Assembly (NCBI RefSeq): GCF_008520265.1
Contig: NZ_VIQM01000006.1
Span: 36,701-100,700, forward strand
Length of the DNA: 64,000 nt
Reading direction: 5' to 3'
Source: Sphingobacterium cavernae
Lineage (GTDB): Bacteria; Bacteroidota; Bacteroidia; Sphingobacteriales; Sphingobacteriaceae
Below the pieces are notes generated by a model. That model was not told the origin of the DNA. It worked only from the letters and a program-made list of their open reading frames with translations, and made no database searches. The translations under genes were made by a program, and so were the position numbers. Positions 15,184 through 24,242 of this stretch are shown piece after piece. Numbering within the stretch: position 1 is the first letter of the stretch; each line of letters opens with the position of its first letter.

Positions 15184-16614
15184 TTATTGAACCACAGAAA
15201 CGCGGATTGTGTTCGTTTTTCCTTTTTTATGTAAAGGCGTCGAAGCTGTATTAATTACAATCTGTCCTGGATCAACCAATTGATTTTGACTTAATAATTC
15301 ATTTACATCTTGGATTGTACCATCTGTACTCTCGAATTTTTCGTAAATGAATGTACTAACGCCCCATACTAAGCTCAGTTGATTTAATAATTGTGTATTA
15401 CCAGTAAATACATAAATATTCGCATTAGGACGGTAGCTAGAAGTTTCAAGTGCTGTGTAACCTGACGATGTCATAACAACAATAGCTGAAGCTTTCGTTT
15501 TTTCTGCTAAGAAAATAGATGAACCACAGATTGAATCTTGAATAACAGTCTCTGGATTTGCAGCATCATTTCTCGCGCTGTAATACGGATAAGAAGTAGA
15601 TTCTACATGCGTAATGATTTTCGCCATTGTTTCGATAACGATTTCGGGAAATTCACCAACAGAAGTTTCACCACTCAACATTACCGCATCAGCACCATCT
15701 AATACCGAGTTTGCAACGTCATTCACCTCTGCACGTGTAGGACGCGGAGTAGTAATCATACTCTCCAACATTTGTGTAGCGATGATTACTGGTTTAGACA
15801 AGTTACGACATTTTTGAACGATGATCTTTTGCAAACCTGGAACTTCTTCCATTGGCAACTCTACGCCCAAGTCACCACGTGCTACCATGATAGCATCAGT
15901 AGCTTCGATAATTGCATCAATGTTTTCAATAGCTTCAGGTTTCTCGATTTTCGCGATTACTTTAGCATGACTGCCTTTAGCTGCAATGATTTCTTTACAC
16001 TGAACGATATCCTCAGCCGAACGTACGAATGACATCGCAATCCAGTCTGCGCCGTGATCTAATGCAAAGTTCAAATTGTCTAAATCTTCTTCTGTCAATG
16101 AAGGGATAGAAACTTTTGTGTTTGGAAGGTTTACACCTTTACGAGAAGTTAAAATGCCACCATGAACTACTTCACAGATTACAGAATCTTTATGGTTTGT
16201 CGATAGTACACGCAATTGCAATTTACCATCGTCTAATAATATAATTTCGTCTTCTTTTACGTCGTTAGGGAAGTTTTCATAAGTGATGTATACTCTTTTT
16301 TCATCACCAATCAACTCTTGTGTAGTCATTTCGATCTGTGTGCCATTAACAAGAATAGCACCGCCTTCTTTCATTTTTCCAATACGAATTTTTGGCCCTT
16401 GAAGATCGGCTAAGATAGCAACATGAAATGGGTGTTCTGCGTTGATCTCTTTGATCGTGTTGATTACTTTTAAATGGTCTTCTTGACTACCATGCGAAAA
16501 GTTTAGTCTGCACACATCTACACCTTTAGCAATCAGTTGAGTTAATACCTCTTTTTGTGCTGATGCAGGGCCTAGCGTTGCGACTATTTTCGTTCTTTTT
16601 TGAATTTTCTTCAT
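15184..16614 (-). CDS. pyk: Pyruvate kinase
   Basis: A 476-residue glycolytic enzyme converting phosphoenolpyruvate and ADP to pyruvate and ATP. The start MKKIQKRTKIVATLGPASA is chosen; an upstream in-frame start at 16644 adds ten unlikely residues. Motifs include RLNFSHGSQEDH, the substrate/metal loop KIEKPEAIENIDAI, MVARGDLGVELP and the ATQMLESMI-x-PRPTRAEVNDVANSVLDGADAVMLSGET block. The C-terminal domain is present. The terminator just after the stop was duplicated by the neighbouring IS. The IPExxxVDY gene lies upstream on the same strand. Confidence 0.97.
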   Translation of the reverse strand: MKKIQKRTKIVATLGPASAQKEVLTQLIAKGVDVCRLNFSHGSQEDHLKVINTIKEINAEHPFHVAILADLQGPKIRIGKMKEGGAILVNGTQIEMTTQELIGDEKRVYITYENFPNDVKEDEIILLDDGKLQLRVLSTNHKDSVICEVVHGGILTSRKGVNLPNTKVSIPSLTEEDLDNLNFALDHGADWIAMSFVRSAEDIVQCKEIIAAKGSHAKVIAKIEKPEAIENIDAIIEATDAIMVARGDLGVELPMEEVPGLQKIIVQKCRNLSKPVIIATQMLESMITTPRPTRAEVNDVANSVLDGADAVMLSGETSVGEFPEIVIETMAKIITHVESTSYPYYSARNDAANPETVIQDSICGSSIFLAEKTKASAIVVMTSSGYTALETSSYRPNANIYVFTGNTQLLNQLSLVWGVSTFIYEKFESTDGTIQDVNELLSQNQLVDPGQIVINTASTPLHKKGKTNTIRVSVVQ

Positions 16615-16739
16615 TTGAGTTTTATTCTTTATTACAAATAACACCCAGATCTTTTTAATTGTACAGACCGGATGTAATATTTAGGCATAATTATATATCT
16701 TTTCTCAAAGTGTAAATAGTACACTTTCTAAAGAGTTTG

Positions 16740-17237
16740 CTAAAATATTAGATTTTCTTTAGATTTCAATGAAGTTGGTTCAATTTCTTTTACCAACATT
16801 ATGTCATTGATTGATTTTAAGTTGTCGATTAACTTATTTAAATCTTCTATGTCAATGTAATGTTTGATCAACATGAAATAATCAAAACTAGCCAATTCTG
16901 GAATTAGAACGCCATTTTCAAGACTCTTATTGTTGATAATGTAATATTCATACTCAAAACTTTCGCAACAATATCGATACATTGGAAAGCTGTGTGTTGA
17001 AGTTTTAGACTTATTTTTCTCTGTAATGATATGGTAATCTAATTCTTCTTGAGGCTTGGATTTGATATTTCCATTGTGATCGATAGGGGATTCCTTTCCA
17101 AATTGGAAATGCAATCCTGTATGCTTATTTATGAAGTGGCAAAGTCTATAATCTCTTAAAGATGAGCTAATACCTATTAAAGTAAAATCTAGCTCTAAGT
17201 CGAAATCAAGATCGAGTTTAAAAGTTACTTTGTTCAA
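16740..17237 (-). CDS. IPExxxVDY-family protein
   Basis: A 165-residue soluble protein of the Bacteroidota family named after its IPExxxVDY motif, here LIPELASFDYF (about 124-134), with Phe in place of Val. It starts with an acidic, aromatic repeat (DLDFDLELDFTLIG). The function is unknown. Its place between acpP (divergent) and pyk (downstream, same strand) is the conserved setting of this family, which supports the call. Co-transcription with pyk across the 125-nt gap is likely. Confidence 0.85.
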   Translation of the reverse strand: MNKVTFKLDLDFDLELDFTLIGISSSLRDYRLCHFINKHTGLHFQFGKESPIDHNGNIKSKPQEELDYHIITEKNKSKTSTHSFPMYRYCCESFEYEYYIINNKSLENGVLIPELASFDYFMLIKHYIDIEDLNKLIDNLKSINDIMLVKEIEPTSLKSKENLIF

Positions 17238-17442
17238 AATCTAGCCTAAAATTTAATTTAATACGAAATTACAATAATTAATACGCATTAAATAATTTAG
17301 CTCTTAAAATGTGAACTTTTTTTGTAATTGCTTGTTGGAATTAGTATAATTGAATATAAATATTTATTCAATTCCGAAGTAATGGGACTGGGTACTTTAG
17401 CGGACGTTTGATGTTTTATTTTGTACCTAAATATCAAAAAGG

Positions 17443-17473
17443 TTTGATATATGAGTAAATTTATTTTTCTTTG
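17443..17473 (+). promoter_or_regulatory. acpP promoter
   Basis: TTTG (17443-17446), exactly 19 nt, then TTTCTTTG (17466-17473), near the Bacteroidota consensus TAnnTTTG. Transcription near 17478 leaves a leader of about 30 nt before the acpP ATG at 17507 and rules out the in-frame start at 17471. Confidence 0.65.
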
Positions 17474-17506
17474 CACAGATTTATTAAACAATTAAACTAT
17501 TTAATC

Positions 17507-17743
17507 ATGTCAGATATCGCATCAAGAGTAAAAGCAATTATCGTTGAAAAGTTAGGTGTAGATGAAAATGAAGTAACACCAGAAGCTTCTTTCACGAATG
17601 ATTTAGGTGCAGACTCACTTGATACAGTTGAGTTGATCATGGAGTTCGAAAAAGAATTTAACGTAGCAATTCCTGATGACCAAGCTGAAAACATCGGCAC
17701 AGTTGGTGAAGCAGTTGCTTACTTAGAGAAAAACGTTAACTAA
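17507..17743 (+). CDS. acpP: Acyl carrier protein
   Basis: A 78-residue acidic protein that carries growing fatty acids on a 4'-phosphopantetheine attached to Ser37 in [10 protein letters not shown]. Length, charge and motif are those of AcpP. Translation is set at MSDIASRV; the frame extends to 17471, but that codon lies in the promoter. fabF follows after 27 nt, so the two are one transcript supplying fatty acid elongation. Confidence 0.97.
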   Translation: MSDIASRVKAIIVEKLGVDENEVTPEASFTNDLGADSLDTVELIMEFEKEFNVAIPDDQAENIGTVGEAVAYLEKNVN

Positions 17744-17770
17744 CTAATTTTATTAGGCCAAACATAATAA

Positions 17771-19024
17771 ATGGAGCTTAAGAGAGTAGTTGTAACAGGA
17801 TTAGGCGCACTTACACCAATAGGTAATACGGTTTCTGAATTTTGGGAATCGTTAGTTAATGGTGTAAGTGGTGCTGCTCCTATTACGCATTTTGATGCGT
17901 CTAAATTTAAAACACAATTCGCCTGCGAGGTTAAGAATTTTGATCCTCTTCAATATATGGATCGAAAGGAAGCGCGCAAGGTGGATCCTTTTGTGCAATA
18001 TGCTATTGCTTCTACTGATGAAGCCGTAAAAGATGCAGAATTGGATTTTGATAAATTGGACAGAAACCGTATTGGTGTTATTTGGGGAGCGGGTATTGGA
18101 GGATTAACTACTTTTACAGAAGAGATTTTTTCTTTTTCCAAAGGAGATGGGACGCCTCGTTTCAACCCATTCTTTATTCCTAAAATGCTTATTGATATTG
18201 CGCCAGGACACATTTCTATGCGTCATGGTTTGCGCGGGCCAAATTTTTCAGCTGTGTCGGCGTGTGCCTCAGCAACGAATGCAATGATTGATGCCTTTAC
18301 TTATATTCGTATGGGTAGAGCTGATATAATCATTACAGGTGGTTCTGAAGCTACGGTAAACGAAGCTGGAATTGGTGGTTTCAACGCAATGCACGCATTA
18401 TCAACACGAAATGACGACCCGAAAACGGCGTCACGTCCTTTTGATAAAGATCGTGATGGCTTTGTATCTGGTGAAGGTTCAGGAGCTATTATCTTAGAAA
18501 GTTTAGATCATGCTTTAGCTCGTGGAGCTAAGATTTATGCGGAGATTGTAGGTGGTGGTATGAGTGCTGATGCGCATCATATTACAGCATCACATCCTGA
18601 AGGATTGGGCGCTAAGTTAGCAATGACTATGGCAGTCAATGATGCAGAAATGCAGTTTTCAGACATTGATTACATCAATGTGCATGGAACTTCTACACCA
18701 GTAGGGGATATTAGTGAAACAAAAGCCATCGTTGATTTATTCGGCGAGCACGCTTACAAATTAAACATCAGTTCTACCAAATCTATGACAGGTCACTTGT
18801 TGGGAGCAGCAGGTGCTGTAGAAGCTATCGCTTCTATATTAGCTGTTAAAAATGATATTGTCCCTCCGACGATTAATCATTTTACAGATGATCCTGAAAT
18901 AGATAACAATTTGAATTTCACATTTAATACCGCTCAAAAGCGTGAAGTAAAAGCCGCTTTGAGTAATACTTTTGGTTTTGGTGGACATAATGCTACTGTA
19001 ATCTTCAAAAAGTATAAAGGTTAG
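17771..19024 (+). CDS. fabF: 3-oxoacyl-ACP synthase II
   Basis: A 417-residue condensing enzyme that elongates acyl-ACP with malonyl-ACP. The catalytic triad is complete: Cys165 (SACASATN), His305 (VHGTSTPVGD) and His342 (TGHLLGAAG). The C-terminal GFGGHNATVIF is typical. It lies in the acpP-fabF-rnc order found widely in bacteria. A perfect hairpin follows the stop, so most transcription probably ends before rnc. Confidence 0.97.
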   Translation: MELKRVVVTGLGALTPIGNTVSEFWESLVNGVSGAAPITHFDASKFKTQFACEVKNFDPLQYMDRKEARKVDPFVQYAIASTDEAVKDAELDFDKLDRNRIGVIWGAGIGGLTTFTEEIFSFSKGDGTPRFNPFFIPKMLIDIAPGHISMRHGLRGPNFSAVSACASATNAMIDAFTYIRMGRADIIITGGSEATVNEAGIGGFNAMHALSTRNDDPKTASRPFDKDRDGFVSGEGSGAIILESLDHALARGAKIYAEIVGGGMSADAHHITASHPEGLGAKLAMTMAVNDAEMQFSDIDYINVHGTSTPVGDISETKAIVDLFGEHAYKLNISSTKSMTGHLLGAAGAVEAIASILAVKNDIVPPTINHFTDDPEIDNNLNFTFNTAQKREVKAALSNTFGFGGHNATVIFKKYKG

Positions 19025-19047
19025 TATTGAGTAAGATAAAAAAGTTG

Positions 19048-19085
19048 ATAGGTAGTTTAAAATAAATTAAACTACCTATTTCTAC
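19048..19085 (+). terminator. Hairpin terminator after fabF
   Basis: Perfect 13-bp stem (19048-19060 with 19067-19079), loop AATAAA, followed by TTCTACTTTTT. It separates fabF from rnc. Confidence 0.75.
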
Positions 19086-19102
19086 TTTTTAGCAGTTGGA
19101 AA

Positions 19103-19831
19103 ATGTCATTGCAGATATATAAATTATATTTTTCGCGTAATAGAGCTTATTATAAAAAGCTCAAAAATATACTGGGATTTGTACCTGGTAATGTGAAGTT
19201 ATATCAAATGGCTTTCCGTCATAAATCTGTGGCTGTTCCGATCAAAGAAGGTGTCAAAAATAGCAACGAACGTCTTGAATTTTTAGGTGATGCTGTGCTT
19301 GGTTCGGTGATTGCAGAATTGCTGTTCAAATTGTATCCTTACAAAGGCGAGGGCTTTTTGACAGAGATGCGTTCCAAAATTGTGTCTCGTGCTAACTTAA
19401 ACCAACTTTCTCGCAAATTGGGCTTTGACCAATTGATTCAATACGATTCGCGGATGATATCGTATCCCACAAAGCAAGGATCTCTTTTAGGTGATGCTTT
19501 TGAGGCTGTTGTAGGTGCAATATATTTGGATAAAGGTTACTTGTTCACCAAAGAATTTTTGTTAACTCGGATTATTGAACCACATGTTGATATCGAAACA
19601 CTTGAAATCACTGAATCTAATTTCAAAAGTCGTTTGATAGAGTGGTGTCAACAAGAAGGCAAAGAAGTTGTTTTCAATCTTATTGAAAATCCTGAAGGTG
19701 AATCAGCTAAAATGTTCAGTATTGAAGTTGTAGTAAGCGGTGAGGTATGTGGCTTAGGTCGTGATTTCAATAAGAAAAGTGCTGAAAAATTAGCTGCAGA
19801 AAAAGCTTGTGACTACCTAAAGATTTTGTAA
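19103..19831 (+). CDS. rnc: Ribonuclease III
   Basis: A 242-residue endonuclease that cuts double-stranded RNA in rRNA maturation and mRNA decay. The RNase III signature NERLEFLGDAVLGSV is at about 50-64, with the second acidic motif in LLGDAFEAVVGAIYLD. The C-terminal dsRNA-binding domain (about 170-242) ends with KKSAEKLAAEKACDYL. It is full length. hisS starts 67 nt downstream. Confidence 0.95.
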   Translation: MSLQIYKLYFSRNRAYYKKLKNILGFVPGNVKLYQMAFRHKSVAVPIKEGVKNSNERLEFLGDAVLGSVIAELLFKLYPYKGEGFLTEMRSKIVSRANLNQLSRKLGFDQLIQYDSRMISYPTKQGSLLGDAFEAVVGAIYLDKGYLFTKEFLLTRIIEPHVDIETLEITESNFKSRLIEWCQQEGKEVVFNLIENPEGESAKMFSIEVVVSGEVCGLGRDFNKKSAEKLAAEKACDYLKIL

Positions 19832-19886
19832 TCTCACTTTGAGCGATATTCTTTCGCTTGATTATTTCATATTCGCTTTGTTATCT

Positions 19887-19894
19887 TACCTTTG
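19887..19894 (+). promoter_or_regulatory. Candidate -7 element directly before hisS (TACCTTTG)
   Basis: TACCTTTG matches the consensus TAnnTTTG and ends only 4 nt before the hisS ATG at 19899. The -33 region is poor. If used, the mRNA would be leaderless or nearly so. Confidence 0.45.
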
Positions 19895-19898
19895 CAGT

Positions 19899-21281
19899 AT
19901 GGCAGCAATTAAACCATCATTGGCAAAAGGTACACGTGATTTTTCTCCTGCTGAAATGGAGAAAAGAAATTATATATTCAATACGCTCAAAACAGTTTTC
20001 AAAAAGTTTGGGTATAATGAAATCCAAACACCTTCGTTTGAAAATCTTTCTACACTTACAGGTAAATACGGAGATGAAGGGGATAAATTAATTTTTAAAA
20101 TCCTAAATTCTGGAGATTATTTGTCTAAGGTTTCAGAAGAAAGGCTAACAGAGCGAAATTCCAATAAATTAATACCTCATATTTCCGAAAAAGCACTACG
20201 TTTTGATTTAACCGTTCCTTTTGCGAGGTATGTTGTTATGCATCAAAACGATATTGCTTTACCATTTAAACGCTTTCAAATTCAACCGGTATGGCGTGCT
20301 GATCGTCCGCAAAGAGGTCGTTATCGTGAATTCTATCAGTGCGATGTGGATGTTGTGGGGTCAGAAAGTTTGTTGAATGAAGCGGAATTTATTTTGATTT
20401 ATCAAGAAGCTTTATTGGCTTTGGGATTGAAAGATTTTACAATCAAAATTAATAATCGTAAAATCTTAACAGGTATAGCGGAGATCATTGGTAAACCTGA
20501 ACTCATCGTTGAAATGACTGTGGCTATAGATAAGTTGGATAAAATTGGTTTGGATGGCGTTAATAAAGAATTGTTGGAAAGAGGATTTACCAACGCGGAT
20601 TTGGAGACATTGAAGCCTATTATTGAATTGCAAGGTTCGAATGAAGAAAAGCTTTCGCAATTAAAAACTGTACTTGCTAATTCGGAAACTGGATTAAAGG
20701 GCATTCAAGAAATCGAAGAAGTATTTTCTTATGTAAAAGCTTTTGCGAACGATCAAGTTTTATCACAATTCGTAGAAGTAGATATCACGTTAGCTCGTGG
20801 TTTAAATTATTATACGGGGTGTATTTTCGAAGTGAAAACTAATGAAGTTGCTATGGGGAGCATTGGTGGGGGAGGTCGTTACGACGATTTGACAGGTATG
20901 TTTGGCTTGAAAGGTTTGACTGGTGTCGGTGTTTCTTTTGGGGCAGATCGTATCTATGATGTCTTGGAAGAATTGAATTTGTATCCTGAATCAAACTCTA
21001 CGAATACCAAAGTGCTGATAATAAATTTTGATAAATCGATAGAGTCATTTACGCTGCCATTATTGGCTTCATTGCGTCAAGCAGGTATTCCATCAGAATT
21101 GTATCCAACTGCTGCTAAGTTGAAAAAGCAAATGAGTTATGCGGATGCGAAACGAATTCCATTTGTGTTGTTGATAGGGGATGAAGAGAAAGAGTCTGGA
21201 CTTCTGAGTTTGAAAAATATGGATTCTGGTGAGCAAGTAAAAATTACAGTACAGGATTTGATTCTACAATTAAGTTCCTAG
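19899..21281 (+). CDS. hisS: Histidyl-tRNA synthetase
   Basis: A 460-residue class II aminoacyl-tRNA synthetase charging tRNA-His. Motif 2 is in RADRPQRGRYREFYQCDVD, the histidine-binding LARGLNYYTG follows, and motif 3 is in GGGGRYDDLTG. A C-terminal anticodon-binding domain occupies about 360-460. The start MAAIKPSLAKGTRDF is chosen because KGTRDF is the conserved N-terminus; the frame is open upstream from a TTG at 19839. A hairpin terminator follows. Confidence 0.95.
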   Translation: MAAIKPSLAKGTRDFSPAEMEKRNYIFNTLKTVFKKFGYNEIQTPSFENLSTLTGKYGDEGDKLIFKILNSGDYLSKVSEERLTERNSNKLIPHISEKALRFDLTVPFARYVVMHQNDIALPFKRFQIQPVWRADRPQRGRYREFYQCDVDVVGSESLLNEAEFILIYQEALLALGLKDFTIKINNRKILTGIAEIIGKPELIVEMTVAIDKLDKIGLDGVNKELLERGFTNADLETLKPIIELQGSNEEKLSQLKTVLANSETGLKGIQEIEEVFSYVKAFANDQVLSQFVEVDITLARGLNYYTGCIFEVKTNEVAMGSIGGGGRYDDLTGMFGLKGLTGVGVSFGADRIYDVLEELNLYPESNSTNTKVLIINFDKSIESFTLPLLASLRQAGIPSELYPTAAKLKKQMSYADAKRIPFVLLIGDEEKESGLLSLKNMDSGEQVKITVQDLILQLSS

Positions 21282-21292
21282 CATATGTCGGC

Positions 21293-21347
21293 TTCAAATA
21301 TTTTTTAAAAATTTATTGATAGAAAATATTTGAAGTTAGATTTTTTA
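21293..21347 (+). terminator. Hairpin terminator after hisS
   Basis: 13-bp perfect arms CTTCAAATATTTT (21293-21305) and AAAATATTTGAAG (21324-21336), then TTAGATTTTTTAT. The loop is long (18 nt) but AT-rich. Confidence 0.65.
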
Positions 21348-21412
21348 TCCATTTATGACAAAAATTACTTAATTCAGGAATTAAAAGTGTCCTAATTATC
21401 GATATAAATTAC

Positions 21413-21420
21413 TAGATTTG
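21413..21420 (+). promoter_or_regulatory. Candidate -7 element before pdhA (TAGATTTG)
   Basis: TAGATTTG matches TAnnTTTG and lies 31 nt before the pdhA ATG. No convincing -33 TTG is at the expected distance. Confidence 0.45.
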
Positions 21421-21451
21421 TAATCGGTTAAGTAAGAAACAATACTTTAAA

Positions 21452-22447
21452 ATGAGTTCAACACCTATAACAAAAGAGACATATCTAGAGTGGTATAAAT
21501 CAATGCTACTCATGCGTAAATTTGAAGAGAAAGCAGGACAACTTTATGGACAACAAAAAATCCGTGGATTCTGTCATTTATACATTGGTCAAGAGGCTGT
21601 TGTAGCTGGTACTGTATCAGCGACAAGACCTGAAGACACATTTATCACATCATATAGAGATCACGCTCAAGCTTTAGCGAAAGGTGTATCTGCAAATGCA
21701 TGTATGGCTGAACTTTATGGTAAAGCAACAGGATGTTCTAAAGGTAAAGGTGGATCAATGCACTTTTTTGATAAGTCAAAAGGTATGATGGGTGGTCACG
21801 GTATCGTGGGTGGTCAGATTCCATTAGGTGCTGGTTTAGCATTTGCTGAGAAGTATTTAGGTACGGACAATGTGAATGTATGTTTCATGGGTGATGGTGC
21901 TGTGCGTCAAGGTGCATTGAATGAAACTTTCAACATGGCTATGTTGTGGAAATTGCCTGTGATTTTTGTTTGTGAAAACAATGGTTACGCAATGGGTACT
22001 TCTGTACAACGTACTACAAACATGATGGATATTTATAAAATCGGTTTAGGTTTTGATATGCCATGTGCTCCTGTAGATGGTATGGATCCAGTAGCTGTAC
22101 ACAATGCGATGGACGAAGCTGTTCAACGTGCTCGTGCAGGTGAAGGACCTACATTCTTAGAAATTCGTACTTACCGTTACAAAGGTCACTCTATGTCTGA
22201 CCCTGCTAAATACCGTACAAAAGAAGAATTAGAAGAGTACAAAGGTAGAGATCCATTATTAGCAACTAAAGCGGCTATTTTAGAGAACAAATATGCTGAC
22301 GAAGCATGGTTTGCAGAAGTAGAGGCTGAAGTTAAGAAAGTGGTTGATGATTCTGTTAAATTTGCGGAAGAGTCTCCATATCCTTCAGTTGACGAATTGT
22401 ACAAAGATATCTATGTACAAGAGGACTATCCATTTGTAATGGACTAA
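21452..22447 (+). CDS. pdhA: Pyruvate dehydrogenase E1 component, alpha subunit
   Basis: A 331-residue thiamine-diphosphate enzyme subunit that decarboxylates pyruvate for the pyruvate dehydrogenase complex. The TPP motif runs from Gly147-Asp148-Gly149 (GDGAVRQG) to Asn176-Asn177 (CENNGYAMG), the usual spacing. The phosphorylation-loop-like RYKGHSMSDPAKYR is present. It is followed after 47 nt by pdhC (E2). The E1 beta subunit gene is not between or near them, so it must lie elsewhere. Confidence 0.94.
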   Translation: MSSTPITKETYLEWYKSMLLMRKFEEKAGQLYGQQKIRGFCHLYIGQEAVVAGTVSATRPEDTFITSYRDHAQALAKGVSANACMAELYGKATGCSKGKGGSMHFFDKSKGMMGGHGIVGGQIPLGAGLAFAEKYLGTDNVNVCFMGDGAVRQGALNETFNMAMLWKLPVIFVCENNGYAMGTSVQRTTNMMDIYKIGLGFDMPCAPVDGMDPVAVHNAMDEAVQRARAGEGPTFLEIRTYRYKGHSMSDPAKYRTKEELEEYKGRDPLLATKAAILENKYADEAWFAEVEAEVKKVVDDSVKFAEESPYPSVDELYKDIYVQEDYPFVMD

Positions 22448-22494
22448 TTCAAATAATTCAAGGTTTTTATAAAAGATTTAATCTACTATAATAC

Positions 22495-24126
22495 ATGGCT
22501 GAAGTAGTAAGAATGCCAAAAATGAGCGATACCATGACAGAAGGTGTAATCGCAAAATGGCACAAAAAAATTGGTGATAAAGTGAACTCTGGCGACCTTT
22601 TAGCAGAGGTAGAAACAGATAAAGCTACAATGGATCTAGAGTCTTATGATGAAGGTACATTGTTATATATAGGTCCAAAAGATGGTGAAGCAGTAGCAAT
22701 TGATGCTATTATTGCAATCTTGGGCGAAGAAGGTGAGGATTTCCAAGCCTTATTAAGCGGTGGCGAAGCTGCTCCTGTTAAGGAAGAGAAGTCTAAGGCT
22801 AAGGCAGAAGAAACTTCTGCTCCAGTATCTTCGGGTCCTTCGGTTACTGCTGAAGATTTAGGTGTAACTGTTGTAACAATGCCTTTATTGAGCGACACGA
22901 TGAAAGAAGGTGTTATCGCACAATGGAACTTCAAAGTAGGTGATACAATCAAATCTGACGATGCTATTGCAGATGTAGAGACTGATAAAGCGACAATGGA
23001 AGTAACAGCATATGCTGATGGTACTTTGTTGTATGTAGGTCTTGAAGCTGGCGAAGCAGCGAAGGTTAATGATATTATTGCTATCGTTGGTCCTGCGGGA
23101 ACAGATATCACGCCATTATTGAATCAACCTGCAGCATCTTCAGCTCCTAAAGCAGAAGAGAAGGCTGAAGAAAAAGCCCCTGAAGCATCTACTACTTCTG
23201 CTCCAGCGACTACTACATCTTCATCTTCGGATGATTCAAGAGTTAAAGCTTCTCCTTTGGCACGTAAAATTGCTAAAGACAAAGGTATTAACTTGAATGA
23301 TGTAAAAGGTTCAGCTGATGGTGGTCGTATTGTGAAAAAAGACGTGGAGAACTTTGTTCCAGCGGCTAAATCAGCTCCTGCTCCAGCGCAAGAAGCAGCT
23401 AAATCTGAGACTAAAACTATTAGCTTACCAACTTTCGTTGGCGAGGAAAAATATACAGAGGTTGGTGTTTCGCAAATGCGTAAAACAATTGCTCGTCGCT
23501 TAGGTGAGTCATTGTTTACTGCACCTCACTTCTACTTGACTGTAAGTATCGATATGGATAATGCTATCGCTGCGCGTGCTCAAATCAATGAGGTAGCTCC
23601 AGTGAAAGTATCTTTCAATGATTTAGTTATCAAAGCGGTTGCTGTTTCATTGAAACAACATCCTGCCGTAAACTCTTCATGGCAAGGTGACAAAATCAGA
23701 TTCAACCAACATACTAACATCGGTGTTGCTATGGCGGTAGAAGATGGCTTGTTGGTTCCTGTTGTACGTTTTGCAGATGGTAAATCATTATCACACATCT
23801 CAGCAGAGGTTAAAGATTTCGCTGGTAAAGCGAAAGCTAAAAAATTAACTCCAGCAGATTGGGAAGGTTCAACATTTACGGTATCTAACTTAGGTATGTT
23901 TGGTATTGATGAATTTACTTCAATTATCAATTCTCCTGATGGTGCAATCCTATCTGTAGGTGCGATCCAACAAGTCCCTGTAGTGAAAAACGGTGCAGTT
24001 GTACCAGGTAATGTAATGAAATTGACATTGGGTTGTGACCACCGCGTAGTGGATGGTGCAACTGGAGCACAGTTCTTACAAACATTAAAAGGATTATTAG
24101 AAGCTCCAATTCGTTTATTAGCGTAA
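22495..24126 (+). CDS. pdhC: Dihydrolipoamide acetyltransferase (pyruvate dehydrogenase E2)
   Basis: A 543-residue E2 core that passes acetyl groups from lipoyl arms to CoA. There are two lipoyl domains, with lipoylated Lys43 and Lys165, each in ETDKATM. Ala/Pro/Glu/Ser-rich linkers separate them from a peripheral-subunit-binding domain (about 250-285, KASPLARKIAKDKG). The catalytic domain (about 310-543) has the active-site DHRVVDG with His516 and Asp520. It forms an operon with pdhA and ends in a strong terminator. Confidence 0.95.
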   Translation: MAEVVRMPKMSDTMTEGVIAKWHKKIGDKVNSGDLLAEVETDKATMDLESYDEGTLLYIGPKDGEAVAIDAIIAILGEEGEDFQALLSGGEAAPVKEEKSKAKAEETSAPVSSGPSVTAEDLGVTVVTMPLLSDTMKEGVIAQWNFKVGDTIKSDDAIADVETDKATMEVTAYADGTLLYVGLEAGEAAKVNDIIAIVGPAGTDITPLLNQPAASSAPKAEEKAEEKAPEASTTSAPATTTSSSSDDSRVKASPLARKIAKDKGINLNDVKGSADGGRIVKKDVENFVPAAKSAPAPAQEAAKSETKTISLPTFVGEEKYTEVGVSQMRKTIARRLGESLFTAPHFYLTVSIDMDNAIAARAQINEVAPVKVSFNDLVIKAVAVSLKQHPAVNSSWQGDKIRFNQHTNIGVAMAVEDGLLVPVVRFADGKSLSHISAEVKDFAGKAKAKKLTPADWEGSTFTVSNLGMFGIDEFTSIINSPDGAILSVGAIQQVPVVKNGAVVPGNVMKLTLGCDHRVVDGATGAQFLQTLKGLLEAPIRLLA

Positions 24127-24145
24127 AAAGATTGTTGCTTAACAT

Positions 24146-24186
24146 AAAAAGAAGCCACTTTATAAAATAAAGTGGCTTCTTTTTTG
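24146..24186 (+). terminator. Intrinsic terminator after pdhC
   Basis: Stem AAAAAGAAGCCACTTTAT / ATAAAGTGGCTTCTTTTTT with a short A-rich loop, 20 nt after the stop. Confidence 0.9.
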
Positions 24187-24242
24187 GTTTTTAATTTAGA
24201 TTCCTTTTATATTTAGTTGAATTCAAAAATCGTATCAGAAGC

